Positions 36,521 through 46,036 are shown, counted from the first letter of the stretch. The stretch is 64,000 nucleotides of DNA from Limosilactobacillus balticus (GCF_014145615.1 NZ_JACIVH010000041.1:1-64000); one strand, 5' to 3'. Program-made: numbers and translations. The notes: generated from the sequence alone by a model not told the origin.

Positions 36521-36549
36521 TTGACATGACGGCAAAAGCCTATTAGAAT
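36521..36549 (+). promoter_or_regulatory. Promoter of the FMN riboswitch-ribU transcript
   Basis: TTGACA (36521-36526), 17 nt, TAGAAT (36544-36549). Confidence 0.85.
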
Positions 36550-36575
36550 AGGATTTGTAAAAATATAAAACGTTT

Positions 36576-36687
36576 GTCTTCAAGGCGCGGTGAAATTCCC
36601 GACCGGCGGTGACAGCCCGCAACCCATTGTTATTGGTTGATCTGGTGTAATTCCAGAGCCGACAGTATAGTCTGGTATAAAGAAGAT
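36576..36687 (+). promoter_or_regulatory. FMN riboswitch (RFN element)
   Basis: The conserved blocks are all present in order: AAGGCGCGGTGAAATTCCCG, ACCGGCGGT, AGCCCGC, GGTGTAATTCCAGAGCCGAC, AGTATAGTCTGG, and the closing helix TCTTC...GAAGA. FMN binding would favour the terminator at 36721-36760 and shut down ribU. Confidence 0.96.
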
Positions 36688-36720
36688 TTCTGTATTAAAT
36701 AATCTTTAAATAGTTTATTT

Positions 36721-36760
36721 GCGTTGCTGACAAACAAATCGTAAGTCAGCAACGCTTTTT
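36721..36760 (+). terminator. Riboswitch expression-platform terminator
   Basis: A perfect 11-bp stem GCGTTGCTGAC (36721-36731) with 36745-36755, followed by five Ts, between the RFN aptamer and ribU. Confidence 0.9.
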
Positions 36761-36806
36761 ATACAGGATGCCAAATGGAGGCAATCTCAGATGGAGGTTG
36801 TTATTA

Positions 36807-37385
36807 ATGACAGTAACGCATCAACGTATTCAACGATTGGTAGGTATAGCATGTTTGGGTGCTCTAGCATTTATTTTAATGTTTTTTGAGTTTCCAGTTT
36901 TGCCGATGGCTCCCTACCTAAAACTGGACTTTTCTGATGTCCCCGTTTTACTAGGGGGCTATATCTATGGGCCAGTTGGCGGAATTGTTATCGCAGCAAT
37001 TAAATGCTTAATTCACGGAATGATTCACGGTTTTTCTCCAGCTGAATTAATTGGGGTTGCCAGTGATTTTATTTCATCGCTTGCTCTTCTGCTTCCATTC
37101 TGCTGGGTATGGCGTCATCATAACTGGAGTAAGAAAAAACAAGCTATTACCGGAATTGTTTTAGGAACAGTAACTTTGACTATCTTAATGTCTCTGCTTA
37201 ATTTGTGGATCCTTACGCCTTTATATATGGCAGTTTGGAACTGGAAGTCGACATTACCAGTATCCCAACTAGTGGCGATTGGTGTGTTGCCCTTTAACCT
37301 TATTAAGGGTTTGGTTGTTACGATTGTATATGTAATTATTGCGGGTCGGCTACGTCCATGGCTAGATCAGCATAGAATGATTTAA
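36807..37385 (+). CDS. ribU: Riboflavin transporter RibU (ECF S component)
   Basis: A 192-residue membrane protein with about six helices, the riboflavin-specific S subunit of an ECF importer. LKLDFSDVPVLLGGYIYGPVGGI (DFSDVPVLLGGYIYGP) is typical of RibU. The upstream FMN riboswitch fixes the substrate. The start is ATG at 36807, 9 nt after GGAGG; the frame is open further upstream from 36768. The EcfAA'T module is not in this window. Confidence 0.95.
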   Translation: MTVTHQRIQRLVGIACLGALAFILMFFEFPVLPMAPYLKLDFSDVPVLLGGYIYGPVGGIVIAAIKCLIHGMIHGFSPAELIGVASDFISSLALLLPFCWVWRHHNWSKKKQAITGIVLGTVTLTILMSLLNLWILTPLYMAVWNWKSTLPVSQLVAIGVLPFNLIKGLVVTIVYVIIAGRLRPWLDQHRMI

Positions 37386-37399
37386 AAAGATGAATTGAG

Positions 37400-37431
37400 A
37401 GGCTGAGATTTTTCTTGGCCTTTTATTTTTT
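37400..37431 (+). terminator. Terminator after ribU
   Basis: AGGCTGAGA (37400-37408) pairs with TCTTGGCCT (37413-37421), with two G-T pairs, then a T-rich tract. Confidence 0.7.
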
Positions 37432-37485
37432 ATGGTAGAATTTTTAAATAAATTACGTATATAAATAGATAGGGAGGTGAAATGG

Positions 37486-38511
37486 GTGAATAAATTATTG
37501 CGCTTTTTTAGTTATCACCAGCCACGGCGAATTCGTGTAATTGAAAACACTCTTCGAAGTCGGCGTACAGTCGCAACCCTCTTTTGGGCTCGACAATATG
37601 GAATCTTAGAGTGGTTAGGGGCGGATCGAGCATTGAATCGTCAAGAATATGATCAGCTTATTAATCAACTTGTTGATGATAAATTATTAGTGATTGATGA
37701 TCAATCCCAAGCAAGTCTTACAGAAGAAGGCGCGAAAGTCTTAAAAAACGAAGAAGAGAGTTTTTACATCCCATCTTTTTATGACTGGTACTGGTTAGCT
37801 AATACCCAACGAGTAATTCAACGGCTTTTTTTGGCTATTCAAGTTGTATCAGAATTCTCTTATCATCAAAGAAAATATGTTCCATTGGCAATTCCATATG
37901 GTGAAATGATTGCTGTGAAGCAGTGGTTTCGACAAAATTATCATCACGATCTGGTTAAAAGTCTCTATAATGACCTCCATCGGTTTGGCAGCGCTTTAGA
38001 AAGCGAAGACCCACGAATGACAACTGACCTTTTTAATGTCATGATTGGTTATCAGCGATCAGGATGGACGATTAATCAAGCAGCCCAAGAATTGCAAATA
38101 AAAATCAATGATATCCAATACTTACGTCATGATGAGATGTTAGCAATTAGCGCTTATGCTCGTAATTTCCCTGGCCCACTGCAACAATTGCTTCTTCCAT
38201 TGATCAATGAGAGTCCACTAAACCGGAGTGCCCAAGTAACATTTGATTTGTATACCCAAGGGAAACCAATGAAATTGATTGCTCAAGAGCGACGTTTAAA
38301 AGAAAATACGATTAAGGAACATCTCTTAGAAGCAGCAATCCTTATTCCTGATAAGCTAGATTGGGATATCCTTTTGCCAGGAAGTAAGCGTGATGAACTT
38401 AGTCAATTCTATAAGGGAGAACCGACAGCGTGGAAATTTGACGAGCAAATTGCTAGTTTTTATGAATATCGCCTATATCAAATATTTCAAGGAATAACAA
38501 ATGAAAAATAA
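37486..38511 (+). CDS. YpbB-like helix-turn-helix protein
   Basis: A 341-residue cytosolic protein that precedes and overlaps recQ by 11 bp, as ypbB precedes the recQ-like recS in Bacillus. The C-terminal part has a helix-turn-helix DNA-binding pattern (LYTQGKPMKLIAQERRLKENTIKEHL). The rest shows no catalytic motif. It probably works with the helicase, but its function is unknown. The start is GTG at 37486, 8 nt after GGAGG; the earlier in-frame GTG at 37477 is part of that site, and ATG at 37482 is in a frame that stops at once. Confidence 0.85.
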   Translation: MNKLLRFFSYHQPRRIRVIENTLRSRRTVATLFWARQYGILEWLGADRALNRQEYDQLINQLVDDKLLVIDDQSQASLTEEGAKVLKNEEESFYIPSFYDWYWLANTQRVIQRLFLAIQVVSEFSYHQRKYVPLAIPYGEMIAVKQWFRQNYHHDLVKSLYNDLHRFGSALESEDPRMTTDLFNVMIGYQRSGWTINQAAQELQIKINDIQYLRHDEMLAISAYARNFPGPLQQLLLPLINESPLNRSAQVTFDLYTQGKPMKLIAQERRLKENTIKEHLLEAAILIPDKLDWDILLPGSKRDELSQFYKGEPTAWKFDEQIASFYEYRLYQIFQGITNEK

Positions 38512-39940
38512 GCAAGAAATTCTAGATGTTTTACAAAGTCATTTCGGCTTTGATGATTTTCGTCCAGGCCAAGAAGAGACAATTAATGCCTTACTGGAAG
38601 GAAAAGACACTTTATCGATTCTTCCTACTGGCGCCGGAAAATCGCTTTTGTATCAATTGCCAGCTTATTTATTATCAGGAACGATTCTCATTGTTTCGCC
38701 GCTGATTTCACTAATGCAGGATCAGGTTGACCGTCTTCATCGGCAGGGTGAAAAACGAGTCATTATGTTAAGTGGCCAGCTTGTTGGAAAAGAGCGTGCA
38801 AGTGTTCTCCGCAATTTGAAATCATTTAAATTTGTATTTACTTCTCCGGAAATGCTTGATAACCAGCAAGTTTTAACTGCACTTAAGAAAAATAAGGTTG
38901 CGTTAATGGTTATTGACGAGGCTCATTGTATCTCACAGTGGGGTCCTGATTTTCGTCCTGAATATTTATTGCTAAAGGAAGTACGGCAACAATTAGGATC
39001 GCCGACAACATTGCTGTTGACGGCAACTGCTACTCCTCGTATTCGGCAGGATATTTTGAAAAAAATGGGGATGGCGACCGCTTATCAGGTAATTAAATCC
39101 GTTGACCGTCCTAACATTTTTTTGGCTGGTCAGTCTGTAGCTACGCAAAAGGAAAAAGATGGTGAACTACTGAAACTGATTCAAAAATTTACTGGTCCTG
39201 GGATTATTTACTTTGCAAGTCGCAAGCTGGCTTCTCAGATGGCAGAATGGCTTGAAAATCAAACTGACTTAAATGTAGCAGCTTACCATGCTGGCGTTGC
39301 GCCGATTGAACGATTTCGGATTCAAAATCAATTTATGAATAATGAATTACAGGTAATTTGTGCAACAAGCGCCTTTGGGATGGGGATTGATAAAAATGAT
39401 ATTCGTTACGTCATTCATTATCATTTGCCGAGTAATTTAGAAAATTATTTACAGGAAATTGGTCGGGCTGGTCGTGATGGTAAGCAGAGTTTGGCAGTTC
39501 TTCTATATGCAAATGGCGATGAAATGATTCAACGACAATTAACAAGCGTTGATGTTCCACCCGTTACAATCCTAGAGCAGATTAAGAATGGCAAGTTGTC
39601 AGCAAATATTTTGGGAGAGCAAGCATCTTTATTTGAATTTTATCTTGAACATTCTTTTACACCTCAGCAAATAATTGCGATGTTTGAGCGACGTAAAATT
39701 CAAACAGAAAAAGAATTACAAGAAATGGTTGCTTATATCAAAGAGGACGGTTGCAAACGAAAATATCTTTTAACATACTTTGGCGAGCAATTTGATGGTC
39801 CAAATGAGTTCTGTTGTGATAATGAGCTTTCAAATTGGTCAACTAAACTTGTTTTGCCGATTAGTCAGCCGATTCCTGAAAACAACAAAATGGGATGGGA
39901 AAACCGCTTAAAAGCCCTATTAAATATTACCGAAAATTAA
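38501..39940 (+). CDS. RecQ-family ATP-dependent DNA helicase (short form)
   Basis: A 479-residue 3'-5' helicase. Motif 0 is FGFDDFRPGQEETI, Walker A ILPTGAGKSLLYQLP (about 41-55), DEAH box VIDEAHCISQWG (about 137), and motif VI QEIGRAGRDG (about 316). A zinc-binding segment follows (CKRKYLLTYFGE ... CCDN). The HRDC domain of long RecQ proteins is missing, so it resembles the short RecS/YpbC type. Coupled to the ypbB-like gene. Confidence 0.93.
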   Translation: MKNKQEILDVLQSHFGFDDFRPGQEETINALLEGKDTLSILPTGAGKSLLYQLPAYLLSGTILIVSPLISLMQDQVDRLHRQGEKRVIMLSGQLVGKERASVLRNLKSFKFVFTSPEMLDNQQVLTALKKNKVALMVIDEAHCISQWGPDFRPEYLLLKEVRQQLGSPTTLLLTATATPRIRQDILKKMGMATAYQVIKSVDRPNIFLAGQSVATQKEKDGELLKLIQKFTGPGIIYFASRKLASQMAEWLENQTDLNVAAYHAGVAPIERFRIQNQFMNNELQVICATSAFGMGIDKNDIRYVIHYHLPSNLENYLQEIGRAGRDGKQSLAVLLYANGDEMIQRQLTSVDVPPVTILEQIKNGKLSANILGEQASLFEFYLEHSFTPQQIIAMFERRKIQTEKELQEMVAYIKEDGCKRKYLLTYFGEQFDGPNEFCCDNELSNWSTKLVLPISQPIPENNKMGWENRLKALLNITEN

Positions 39941-40024
39941 AGTTTAGCGTTGTTGCTAGACAATCGTCAAAAGTTTGCGATACAATCAGAATGTTAATTC
40001 TCAAAATAAGGAGGCATGATTACT

Positions 40025-40594
40025 TTGAGTGAGGAACGGAAAGAGAGCCGACGAGCTAATGATGAATTATGGGATAAAAAGTTTACAGATAACGAAGACC
40101 TTGATAGTGACGGCCATTTATCACGAACGGAACACCGTAAGCAACGATCACATAATTCAATGATTACTACGATCTTAATCGTGTTAATTATCGTTCTCGC
40201 CGCTACACCACTTATTTATTGGATTAATAATAAACAGTCCTTTAATCATCCGGCGAGAACCGAACAAGTAGCTACTAGTTCTGAAAATAGTAAAAAAAAA
40301 GAATCTCACAGTTCGAGTACCTCTAGTGAGCATTCAAAGAAAGAATCTAGTGTAAGCAGTAGTGAATCCTCTTCAAGTATTGAGGAATCAAGTTCGACGC
40401 AAACTAGCCAAAGTTATAGTGCTCCACAAAGCAGTAGTAGCTATTATCGGTATAGTAGTAGTTATCGTTACGGTAATGGGTATCAAAACCGGACTACTTC
40501 TAATCGTTATAGTAGTTATCAGCAACGTTATAACAATAACCAGACCTATAATCGCTACAATAATAATACAGAAAATACAAACCGTTATCGTTAA
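40025..40594 (+). CDS. Membrane-anchored low-complexity protein (EF1546/SAG1386-like, no LysM)
   Basis: A 189-residue protein: charged cytoplasmic head (about 1-45), one transmembrane helix (ITTILIVLIIVLAATPLIYWI, about 48-68), a Ser/Glu/Lys-rich linker (about 80-130), and an extracytoplasmic tail rich in Tyr, Asn, Arg and Ser with YNNN repeats. Its place between recQ and cmk matches a lactobacillar/enterococcal surface protein family that usually ends in a LysM domain, which is not present here. The start is probably TTG at 40025; ATG at 40016 is only 1 nt from GGAGG. Confidence 0.75.
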   Translation: MSEERKESRRANDELWDKKFTDNEDLDSDGHLSRTEHRKQRSHNSMITTILIVLIIVLAATPLIYWINNKQSFNHPARTEQVATSSENSKKKESHSSSTSSEHSKKESSVSSSESSSSIEESSSTQTSQSYSAPQSSSSYYRYSSSYRYGNGYQNRTTSNRYSSYQQRYNNNQTYNRYNNNTENTNRYR

Positions 40595-40667
40595 AAATAG
40601 AGCATTAGCAGCAATTTTCTGATAAAGTAGTGTATTGGATTGAAGATAGAGGAGTGAATAACTAATA

Positions 40668-41354
40668 ATGTGTAAGGGATTGCAAGTAGCAATTGATGGT
40701 CCGGCCTCAGCAGGAAAGAGTACGGTCGCCAAATTAGTAGCAAAGAAGTTTAATTATGTCTATTGTGATACTGGTGCAATGTACCGAGCAGTTACATTAG
40801 AAGTGTTAAATAAGGGCATTGATCCTAAAGATGATAGAAGGGTTGCTGAAATTGCTCGGCAAATAAAAATAGATTTTGAACCGGGGGAAACTGAACAACG
40901 AGTTTTTTTAAATGGCAAAGAAGTTACTCATGATATTCGGTTGCCGAAAGTAGCCGCAAATGTATCTGCTGTGGCGGCAGTTCCGGCTGTTCGCGAAGAG
41001 ATGACTAAGCAACAGCGACAAATTGCTAAAAATGGTGGAATCGTGATGGATGGACGGGATATTGGTACGACTGTTTTACCTCAAGCACCAGTAAAAATAT
41101 TTATGGTAGCGAGTGCCTATGAACGGGCGCGACGTCGATATGTTGAAAATCAGGCAAAGGGAATTAATACCACGTCGCTTGAAGAATTACAAAAGGCAAT
41201 TGAATTAAGGGATAAAAAAGACTCAACACGAAAAGTTTCACCTCTTACACAAGCACCTGATGCAATCAAATTGGATACAACAAATATGACAATTGATGAA
41301 GTTGTGAGTGAAATCAGTAAAATAATTAAAAAAACACAAGATGAATTAGCCTAA
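40668..41354 (+). CDS. cmk: Cytidylate kinase
   Basis: A 228-residue (d)CMP kinase. The P-loop is DGPASAGKST (about 10-19); DTGAMYRAVTLE (about 34-45), the GRDIGTTVLP motif (about 125-134) and the substrate-binding RARRRY segment are all present. Length is normal. AGAGGAG is about 12 nt ahead of ATG at 40668. cmk-rpsA-der-hup is the usual Firmicute order. Confidence 0.96.
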   Translation: MCKGLQVAIDGPASAGKSTVAKLVAKKFNYVYCDTGAMYRAVTLEVLNKGIDPKDDRRVAEIARQIKIDFEPGETEQRVFLNGKEVTHDIRLPKVAANVSAVAAVPAVREEMTKQQRQIAKNGGIVMDGRDIGTTVLPQAPVKIFMVASAYERARRRYVENQAKGINTTSLEELQKAIELRDKKDSTRKVSPLTQAPDAIKLDTTNMTIDEVVSEISKIIKKTQDELA

Positions 41355-41426
41355 ATACTGGAAATGTGAAACAAATTTTAGTAAAATATCTTTTAGAGTT
41401 GATTGTTGCAAGGAGGATTTTTTTTA

Positions 41427-42677
41427 ATGGCTGAAAACAACGAAAATAAAAACGATATGTTAGAAGCGCTTGATAGCATTGAACAAGTTAAGGTGGGCGA
41501 TGTTGTCAAGGGTGAAGTTTTGGCAATCGATGACGATCGTCAAGCTATCGTTGGTATTAAAGATGCAGGGGTTGAAGGTGTCGTCCCTGCTAAGGAATTA
41601 TCAACCAAGCCAGTTGAAGACATCAATGATGCTGTAAAAGTAGGTGACGAATTAGACTTAGTTGTCATTTCTAAGATCGGTAACGATAAGGAAAATGGTA
41701 GCTATCTTCTTTCTCACCGTCGTCTTGAAGCCCGTAAGGTATGGGATGACATTCAAAAGAAATTTGATGAAGGTGAACACATTACCGCCAAAGTCACTCA
41801 AGCTGTTAAGGGTGGATTAGTCGTTGATGCTGGAGTTCGTGGCTTCGTCCCTGCTTCAATGATTGCTGATCACTATGTTGAAGACCTTAATCAATTTAAG
41901 GGTCAAGAACTTGAATTCAAGATTGTTGAAATTGAACCAAGCGAAAACCGTTTGATTCTTTCACACAAAGAAATCATTCAAGCTCAACACGAAAAGGCTG
42001 CTGAAAAGGTATTTGCTGAATTACAACCAGGCGATGTTGTTGAAGGTAAAGTTGCACGGATGACTAACTTCGGTGCATTTATTGACCTTGGCGGCGTTGA
42101 TGGATTGGTTCACGTTTCTGAAATTTCATACGATCACGTTGACAAGCCTTCTGATGTATTGACAGCTGGTCAAGATGTTAAGGTTAAGGTATTAAGCGTT
42201 GATCCTGAACGTGAACGGATTTCATTATCCATTAAGCAAACTTTACCAGGACCATGGGATGATATTGAAGAAAAGGCTCCAGTAGACAGCGTATTAACTG
42301 GTACTGTTAAGCGCTTGACTAGCTTTGGTGCTTTCGTTGAAGTATTCCCTGGTGTTGAAGGTTTAGTTCACATTTCACAAATCTCACACAAGCACATTGC
42401 TACACCTGCAGATGTTCTTAAGCCAGGTCAAGAAGTACAAGTTAAGGTAATCAATGTTGATCCTGAACACCAACGTCTTGGCTTATCAATGAAGGCTCTT
42501 GAAGAACGTCCAAAGGAAGACGAAAACAACAATAACAACGGTGAAAACTACCGTGGTCGTCGTCGTTCACGTCGTAACAATAACAACCGGAGCTTCATGA
42601 ACAACGCTCCAGAAGAAGAAAGTGGCTTCTCAATGGGTGACTTAATTGGTGACAAGCTTAAGGACCTACGGAACTAG
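41427..42677 (+). CDS. rpsA: Ribosomal protein S1 (four S1 domains)
   Basis: A 416-residue RNA-binding protein with four S1 motifs (about 15-85, 100-170, 190-255, 275-345), the last two clearest (VARMTNFGAFIDLGGVDGLVH and VKRLTSFGAFVEVFPGVEGLVH). The C-terminus is a disordered Asn/Arg-rich stretch (NNNNNGENYRGRRRSRRNNN, about 365-385) ending in GDLIGDKLKDL. Low-GC Gram-positive S1 is shorter than the six-domain E. coli protein. The start is ATG at 41427 behind AAGGAGG; a TTG at 41403 extends the frame but precedes that site. Confidence 0.94.
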   Translation: MAENNENKNDMLEALDSIEQVKVGDVVKGEVLAIDDDRQAIVGIKDAGVEGVVPAKELSTKPVEDINDAVKVGDELDLVVISKIGNDKENGSYLLSHRRLEARKVWDDIQKKFDEGEHITAKVTQAVKGGLVVDAGVRGFVPASMIADHYVEDLNQFKGQELEFKIVEIEPSENRLILSHKEIIQAQHEKAAEKVFAELQPGDVVEGKVARMTNFGAFIDLGGVDGLVHVSEISYDHVDKPSDVLTAGQDVKVKVLSVDPERERISLSIKQTLPGPWDDIEEKAPVDSVLTGTVKRLTSFGAFVEVFPGVEGLVHISQISHKHIATPADVLKPGQEVQVKVINVDPEHQRLGLSMKALEERPKEDENNNNNGENYRGRRRSRRNNNNRSFMNNAPEEESGFSMGDLIGDKLKDLRN

Positions 42678-42704
42678 TTTCTTAAATTAATTATCTTTTA
42701 AGGG

Positions 42705-42735
42705 GGAAGTGACATGATTGTTACTTCCTCTTTAA
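42705..42735 (+). terminator. Terminator after rpsA
   Basis: GGAAGTGACA (42705-42714) pairs with TGTTACTTCC (42719-42728), one G-T pair, 4-nt loop, then TCTTTAAT. Confidence 0.7.
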
Positions 42736-42768
42736 TCATTTAAAATAAAATGAAAGAAGGTGGAAAGA

Positions 42769-44082
42769 TTGGCAAATCCAATCGTAGCAGTTGTTGGTCG
42801 TCCGAACGTTGGAAAATCAACATTATTCAATCGTATTGCAGGAGAACGGATTTCAATTGTTGAAGATACTCCTGGTGTTACTCGAGATCGTATTTATGCT
42901 CATGCTGAATGGTTAGGAAAACATTTTAGCATGATTGATACTGGTGGAATTGAAATATCAGATCAACCATTATTAACACAGATCCGTCAACAAGCAGAAA
43001 TTGCTATTGATGAAGCAGATGTAATAATCTTTGTTGCCGATGTAGAAAACGGAGTGACTGATGCTGATGAGCAAGTAGCACGAATTTTATATCGCTCTAA
43101 TAAACCAGTGGTCTTAGCTGTTAATAAAGTTGATAATCCAGAACGACGTAGTGATATTTATGATTATTATTCCCTTGGTTTAGGTGAACCTTATGCAGTT
43201 TCAAGTGTTCACGGGATCGGAATGGGTGACCTTTTGGATGCTGTTATTAAAGAGTTTCCTGATAACGCCGCTAATGATGAAGACGACTCCATTCACTTTA
43301 GCTTTATCGGTCGCCCTAATGTCGGAAAATCATCACTAGTTAACGCAATTTTAGGTGAGAACCGGGTAATTGTATCTAACGTTGCCGGAACTACCCGTGA
43401 TGCCATTAATACTCAATTTGAAACAGCAGATGGACAAAAATTTACAATGGTTGATACTGCTGGAATTCGCAAAAAGGGGAAAATTTATGAGAACACTGAG
43501 CGTTATTCATTAATGCGTTCCATGCGGGCAATTGATGATAGTGATGTTGTCCTTGTTGTCCTGAATGCAGAAGAAGGTATTCGCGAATTAGATAAGCATA
43601 TTGCTGGATATGCCCACGAAGCGGGATGTGGGGTTATTATTGTTGTTAATAAGTGGGATACATTAAAAGAAAAAGACCACCGAACGATGACAGACTTCAC
43701 TAATTTGATTCGGCAAGAATTCCAATACCTCAGTTATGCACCAATTGTTTTCGTTTCAGCAAAGACAAAGCAACGATTAAATCAATTACCTGGATTAATC
43801 GAAGAAGTATATCAACATCATCGTCAACGGATTCAATCGGCCGTCTTGAACGATGTTTTAATGGATGCAATTGCTGCAAATCCGACTCCAACACAAAATG
43901 GTCGGCGTTTACGAGTATACTATGGAACACAGGTTGCAACCGAACCACCAACATTTGTTATCTTTGTCAATGATCCGGAGTTAATGCACTTTTCTTATGA
44001 GCGTTATTTGGAAAATCAAATTCGGAAAGCCTTTGACTTTTCTGGTACACCTATCCATTTAATCAAGCGTCAACGGCAGTAA
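42769..44082 (+). CDS. der: Ribosome biogenesis GTPase Der (EngA)
   Basis: A 437-residue GTPase with two tandem G domains and a C-terminal KH-like domain, needed for 50S assembly. G1 motifs GRPNVGKS lie near residues 10 and 183; DTGGI and DTAGI are the two G3 regions; NKVD and NKWD the G4s. The start is taken as TTG at 42769 ([13 protein letters not shown]), which gives the family's length and N-terminus and sits well after AGAAGGTGG; GTG at 42760 lies in that site. Confidence 0.96.
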   Translation: MANPIVAVVGRPNVGKSTLFNRIAGERISIVEDTPGVTRDRIYAHAEWLGKHFSMIDTGGIEISDQPLLTQIRQQAEIAIDEADVIIFVADVENGVTDADEQVARILYRSNKPVVLAVNKVDNPERRSDIYDYYSLGLGEPYAVSSVHGIGMGDLLDAVIKEFPDNAANDEDDSIHFSFIGRPNVGKSSLVNAILGENRVIVSNVAGTTRDAINTQFETADGQKFTMVDTAGIRKKGKIYENTERYSLMRSMRAIDDSDVVLVVLNAEEGIRELDKHIAGYAHEAGCGVIIVVNKWDTLKEKDHRTMTDFTNLIRQEFQYLSYAPIVFVSAKTKQRLNQLPGLIEEVYQHHRQRIQSAVLNDVLMDAIAANPTPTQNGRRLRVYYGTQVATEPPTFVIFVNDPELMHFSYERYLENQIRKAFDFSGTPIHLIKRQRQ

Positions 44083-44147
44083 AAGTTAAAGAATTCATTG
44101 TAAAATGAAAAAACATTAAAAATGCGGATAGAAGTTGAGAAAACCGC

Positions 44148-44291
44148 TTGTCAGCAGGCTTTCACTATGCTAATCTTAACAATGAAATGATACGAACTTC
44201 TCGTAGTTATTTCGTTAATTTTGGACCACTCAAAATTAACATTCACAGACGTGAGTTTAACACTCTCGTTATTTGTGGGAGGTGAAACAAC
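44148..44291 (+). promoter_or_regulatory. Structured leader and candidate promoter of hup
   Basis: A possible promoter is TTGTCA (44148-44153), 17 nt, TAATCT (44171-44176) with TGC before it. The leader then holds hairpins: 44181-44195 with 44201-44216 (TACGA/TCGTA top); a perfect 10-bp GTTAATTTTG (44214-44223) with 44231-44240; and a weaker ACGTGAG/CTCTCGT near 44249-44269. The first two share three bases and could exclude each other. GGGAGGTG precedes the ATG. Confidence 0.5.
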
Positions 44292-44567
44292 ATGGCAAAC
44301 AAAGCAGAATTAGTAAGCAATGTTGCTACTGCAACTGGCTTAACCAAGAAGGATGCTACTGCAGCTGTAGATGCTGTTTTCAGTTCAATTCAAGCATCTT
44401 TAGCTAAGGGTGAAAAGGTTCAATTGATCGGCTTCGGTAACTTCGAAGTACGTCAACGTGCTGCACGTAAGGGCCGCAACCCACAAACTGGAGAAGAAAT
44501 CAACATTCCTGCAAGCAAGGTACCAGCATTCAAGCCTGGTAAAGCTTTAAAGGACGCTGTTAAGTAA
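44292..44567 (+). CDS. hup: DNA-binding protein HU
   Basis: A 91-residue nucleoid protein. The DNA-arm signature [21 protein letters not shown] ([17 protein letters not shown], about 47-63) is intact, and [16 protein letters not shown] is the usual C-terminus. Length is exactly that of HU. Codon use looks highly biased, consistent with strong expression. It stands alone between a long leader and a strong terminator. Confidence 0.97.
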   Translation: MANKAELVSNVATATGLTKKDATAAVDAVFSSIQASLAKGEKVQLIGFGNFEVRQRAARKGRNPQTGEEINIPASKVPAFKPGKALKDAVK

Positions 44568-44584
44568 TTAACAGTTAAATGTTA

Positions 44585-44630
44585 AAAAGAGACTAGGAAA
44601 GAATTTATTCTTTCCAGTCTCTTTTCTTTT
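44585..44630 (+). terminator. Terminator after hup
   Basis: A stem of 18 bp with one bulged A (44585-44603 with 44608-44625), followed by a T-rich tail. Confidence 0.9.
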
Positions 44631-44702
44631 TAAAGGCCTGTTCAATGCTTAAAATCATCGATTGTGATATATTTAAAAGTGATAGTAAAAGGAGGGCATA
44701 AT

Positions 44703-45968
44703 ATGACCTACTCAGAACAAATGCTTGATCAATTAGAAGCAGGAAAATTAAAAGAAGCCCAAAACTCATTTAAACTCGCGCTAATTAATGATGATGATGA
44801 TATGTTATTTAGCCTTGCGGAGGAATTATATGCATTGGGCTTTCTTCAACAGGCACGAACGATTTACTTAAAATTATTAGATCGTTATCCCGATGAAGAT
44901 GAGTTAAAGACTAATTTAGCGACGATTGCAATTGATGAAGGACATAATGACGAAGCTTTATCATACTTAGCCCAGATTAAGCCGAACTCGCCAGCTTATG
45001 TTCAATCATTACTGGTTGCCGCTGATTTATATCAAACTGAAGAAGAATTTGAAGTAACAGAGGACAAGTTGAAAGAAGCTTATGCATTGGCTCCTGATGA
45101 ACCAGCTGTTGAATTTGCGCTTGGTGAATTTTACTTTATGGTTAGCCAATATTCTGAAGCAATCCAATATTATTTCCAACTAATTAAAAATGGATATACT
45201 GACTTTGCAAAAGTTGATATTGCGGGACGTTTAGGTATCTGTTACGCTCAGAGCGGTCAGTTTAAGAAGGCTTTAGGCTATTTCAATCAGGTAAAACCGG
45301 AATATCAGACTAGTGATATTCGTTTCCAAAAAGGATTGACTCAACTTCAATTAGGGGATACTGAAAAGGCAATCAAAACTTTAGAGGATCTAATCAACGA
45401 TGATAACCAATATGCATCTGCTTATCCTGAATTAGCAAAAGCGTATGAAAAAGAGAATAAATATCAACAAGCACTACGGGTTGTCCAAGAGGGTCTTAGC
45501 GTTGATCAATATAATGAATACCTTTATTCACTAGCAGCTGAAATTACTAGTCATCTTGGCGATCAAAAGTTAATGAAGAAATACTTGGTAAAGGCACATG
45601 AACTTGCTCCAGAAAATATGACGATCACCTTACAATATAGTAATTTCTTGCTTCACCAACATGATGATGAGGCAAATATTAAGCTTCTGAGTCCGTTGGT
45701 AAAAGAAGATGAAACTGATCCACAATTATATTGGAATCTAGCGCGGTCATATCAGCGAACTGATCAGCTTGAATTAGCCGGAAAATATTATGAAGTTGCT
45801 TTACCGGCGTATAGTGAAAATCCAACATTCTTAAAAGAATTAATTAATTACTACCGCGAAACTGGTGAAACTGATAAGCTAATGGATGAATTGGAACATT
45901 ATCTTCGGTTAGTCCCAACAGACACTGAAATGCAAGATCTCTATGACCAATATGAAGATTATAAATAA
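44703..45968 (+). CDS. Tetratricopeptide repeat protein (YpiA-like)
   Basis: A 421-residue acidic cytosolic protein made almost entirely of TPR-like helical pairs (for example YALGFLQQARTIYLKLLDRYPDE near 48 and YQRTDQLELAGKYYEVALP near 352). No catalytic motif is seen, so it is a protein-interaction scaffold of unknown partner. YpiA-type TPR genes often lie near hup in Firmicutes. The start is ATG at 44703 behind AAAGGAGGG; the frame is open upstream from 44664. Confidence 0.88.
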   Translation: MTYSEQMLDQLEAGKLKEAQNSFKLALINDDDDMLFSLAEELYALGFLQQARTIYLKLLDRYPDEDELKTNLATIAIDEGHNDEALSYLAQIKPNSPAYVQSLLVAADLYQTEEEFEVTEDKLKEAYALAPDEPAVEFALGEFYFMVSQYSEAIQYYFQLIKNGYTDFAKVDIAGRLGICYAQSGQFKKALGYFNQVKPEYQTSDIRFQKGLTQLQLGDTEKAIKTLEDLINDDNQYASAYPELAKAYEKENKYQQALRVVQEGLSVDQYNEYLYSLAAEITSHLGDQKLMKKYLVKAHELAPENMTITLQYSNFLLHQHDDEANIKLLSPLVKEDETDPQLYWNLARSYQRTDQLELAGKYYEVALPAYSENPTFLKELINYYRETGETDKLMDELEHYLRLVPTDTEMQDLYDQYEDYK

Positions 45969-45982
45969 TTTTTAATTTAAAT

Positions 45983-46036
45983 GAGATAGGAAACGTTAAC
46001 GATTTTAGCCGTTCTTTACGTTTCCTGTCTCTTTTT
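45983..46036 (+). terminator. Terminator after the TPR gene
   Basis: GAGATAGGAAACGT (45983-45996) pairs with ACGTTTCCTGTCTC (46018-46031), one T-G pair, then a T-run. Confidence 0.88.

Noticed and set aside
40388-40732. Minus-strand open frame of 114 codons
   Set aside because: It mirrors the low-complexity tail of the 40025-40594 protein and runs into cmk; Ile/Thr-rich translation is a by-product of the repeats.
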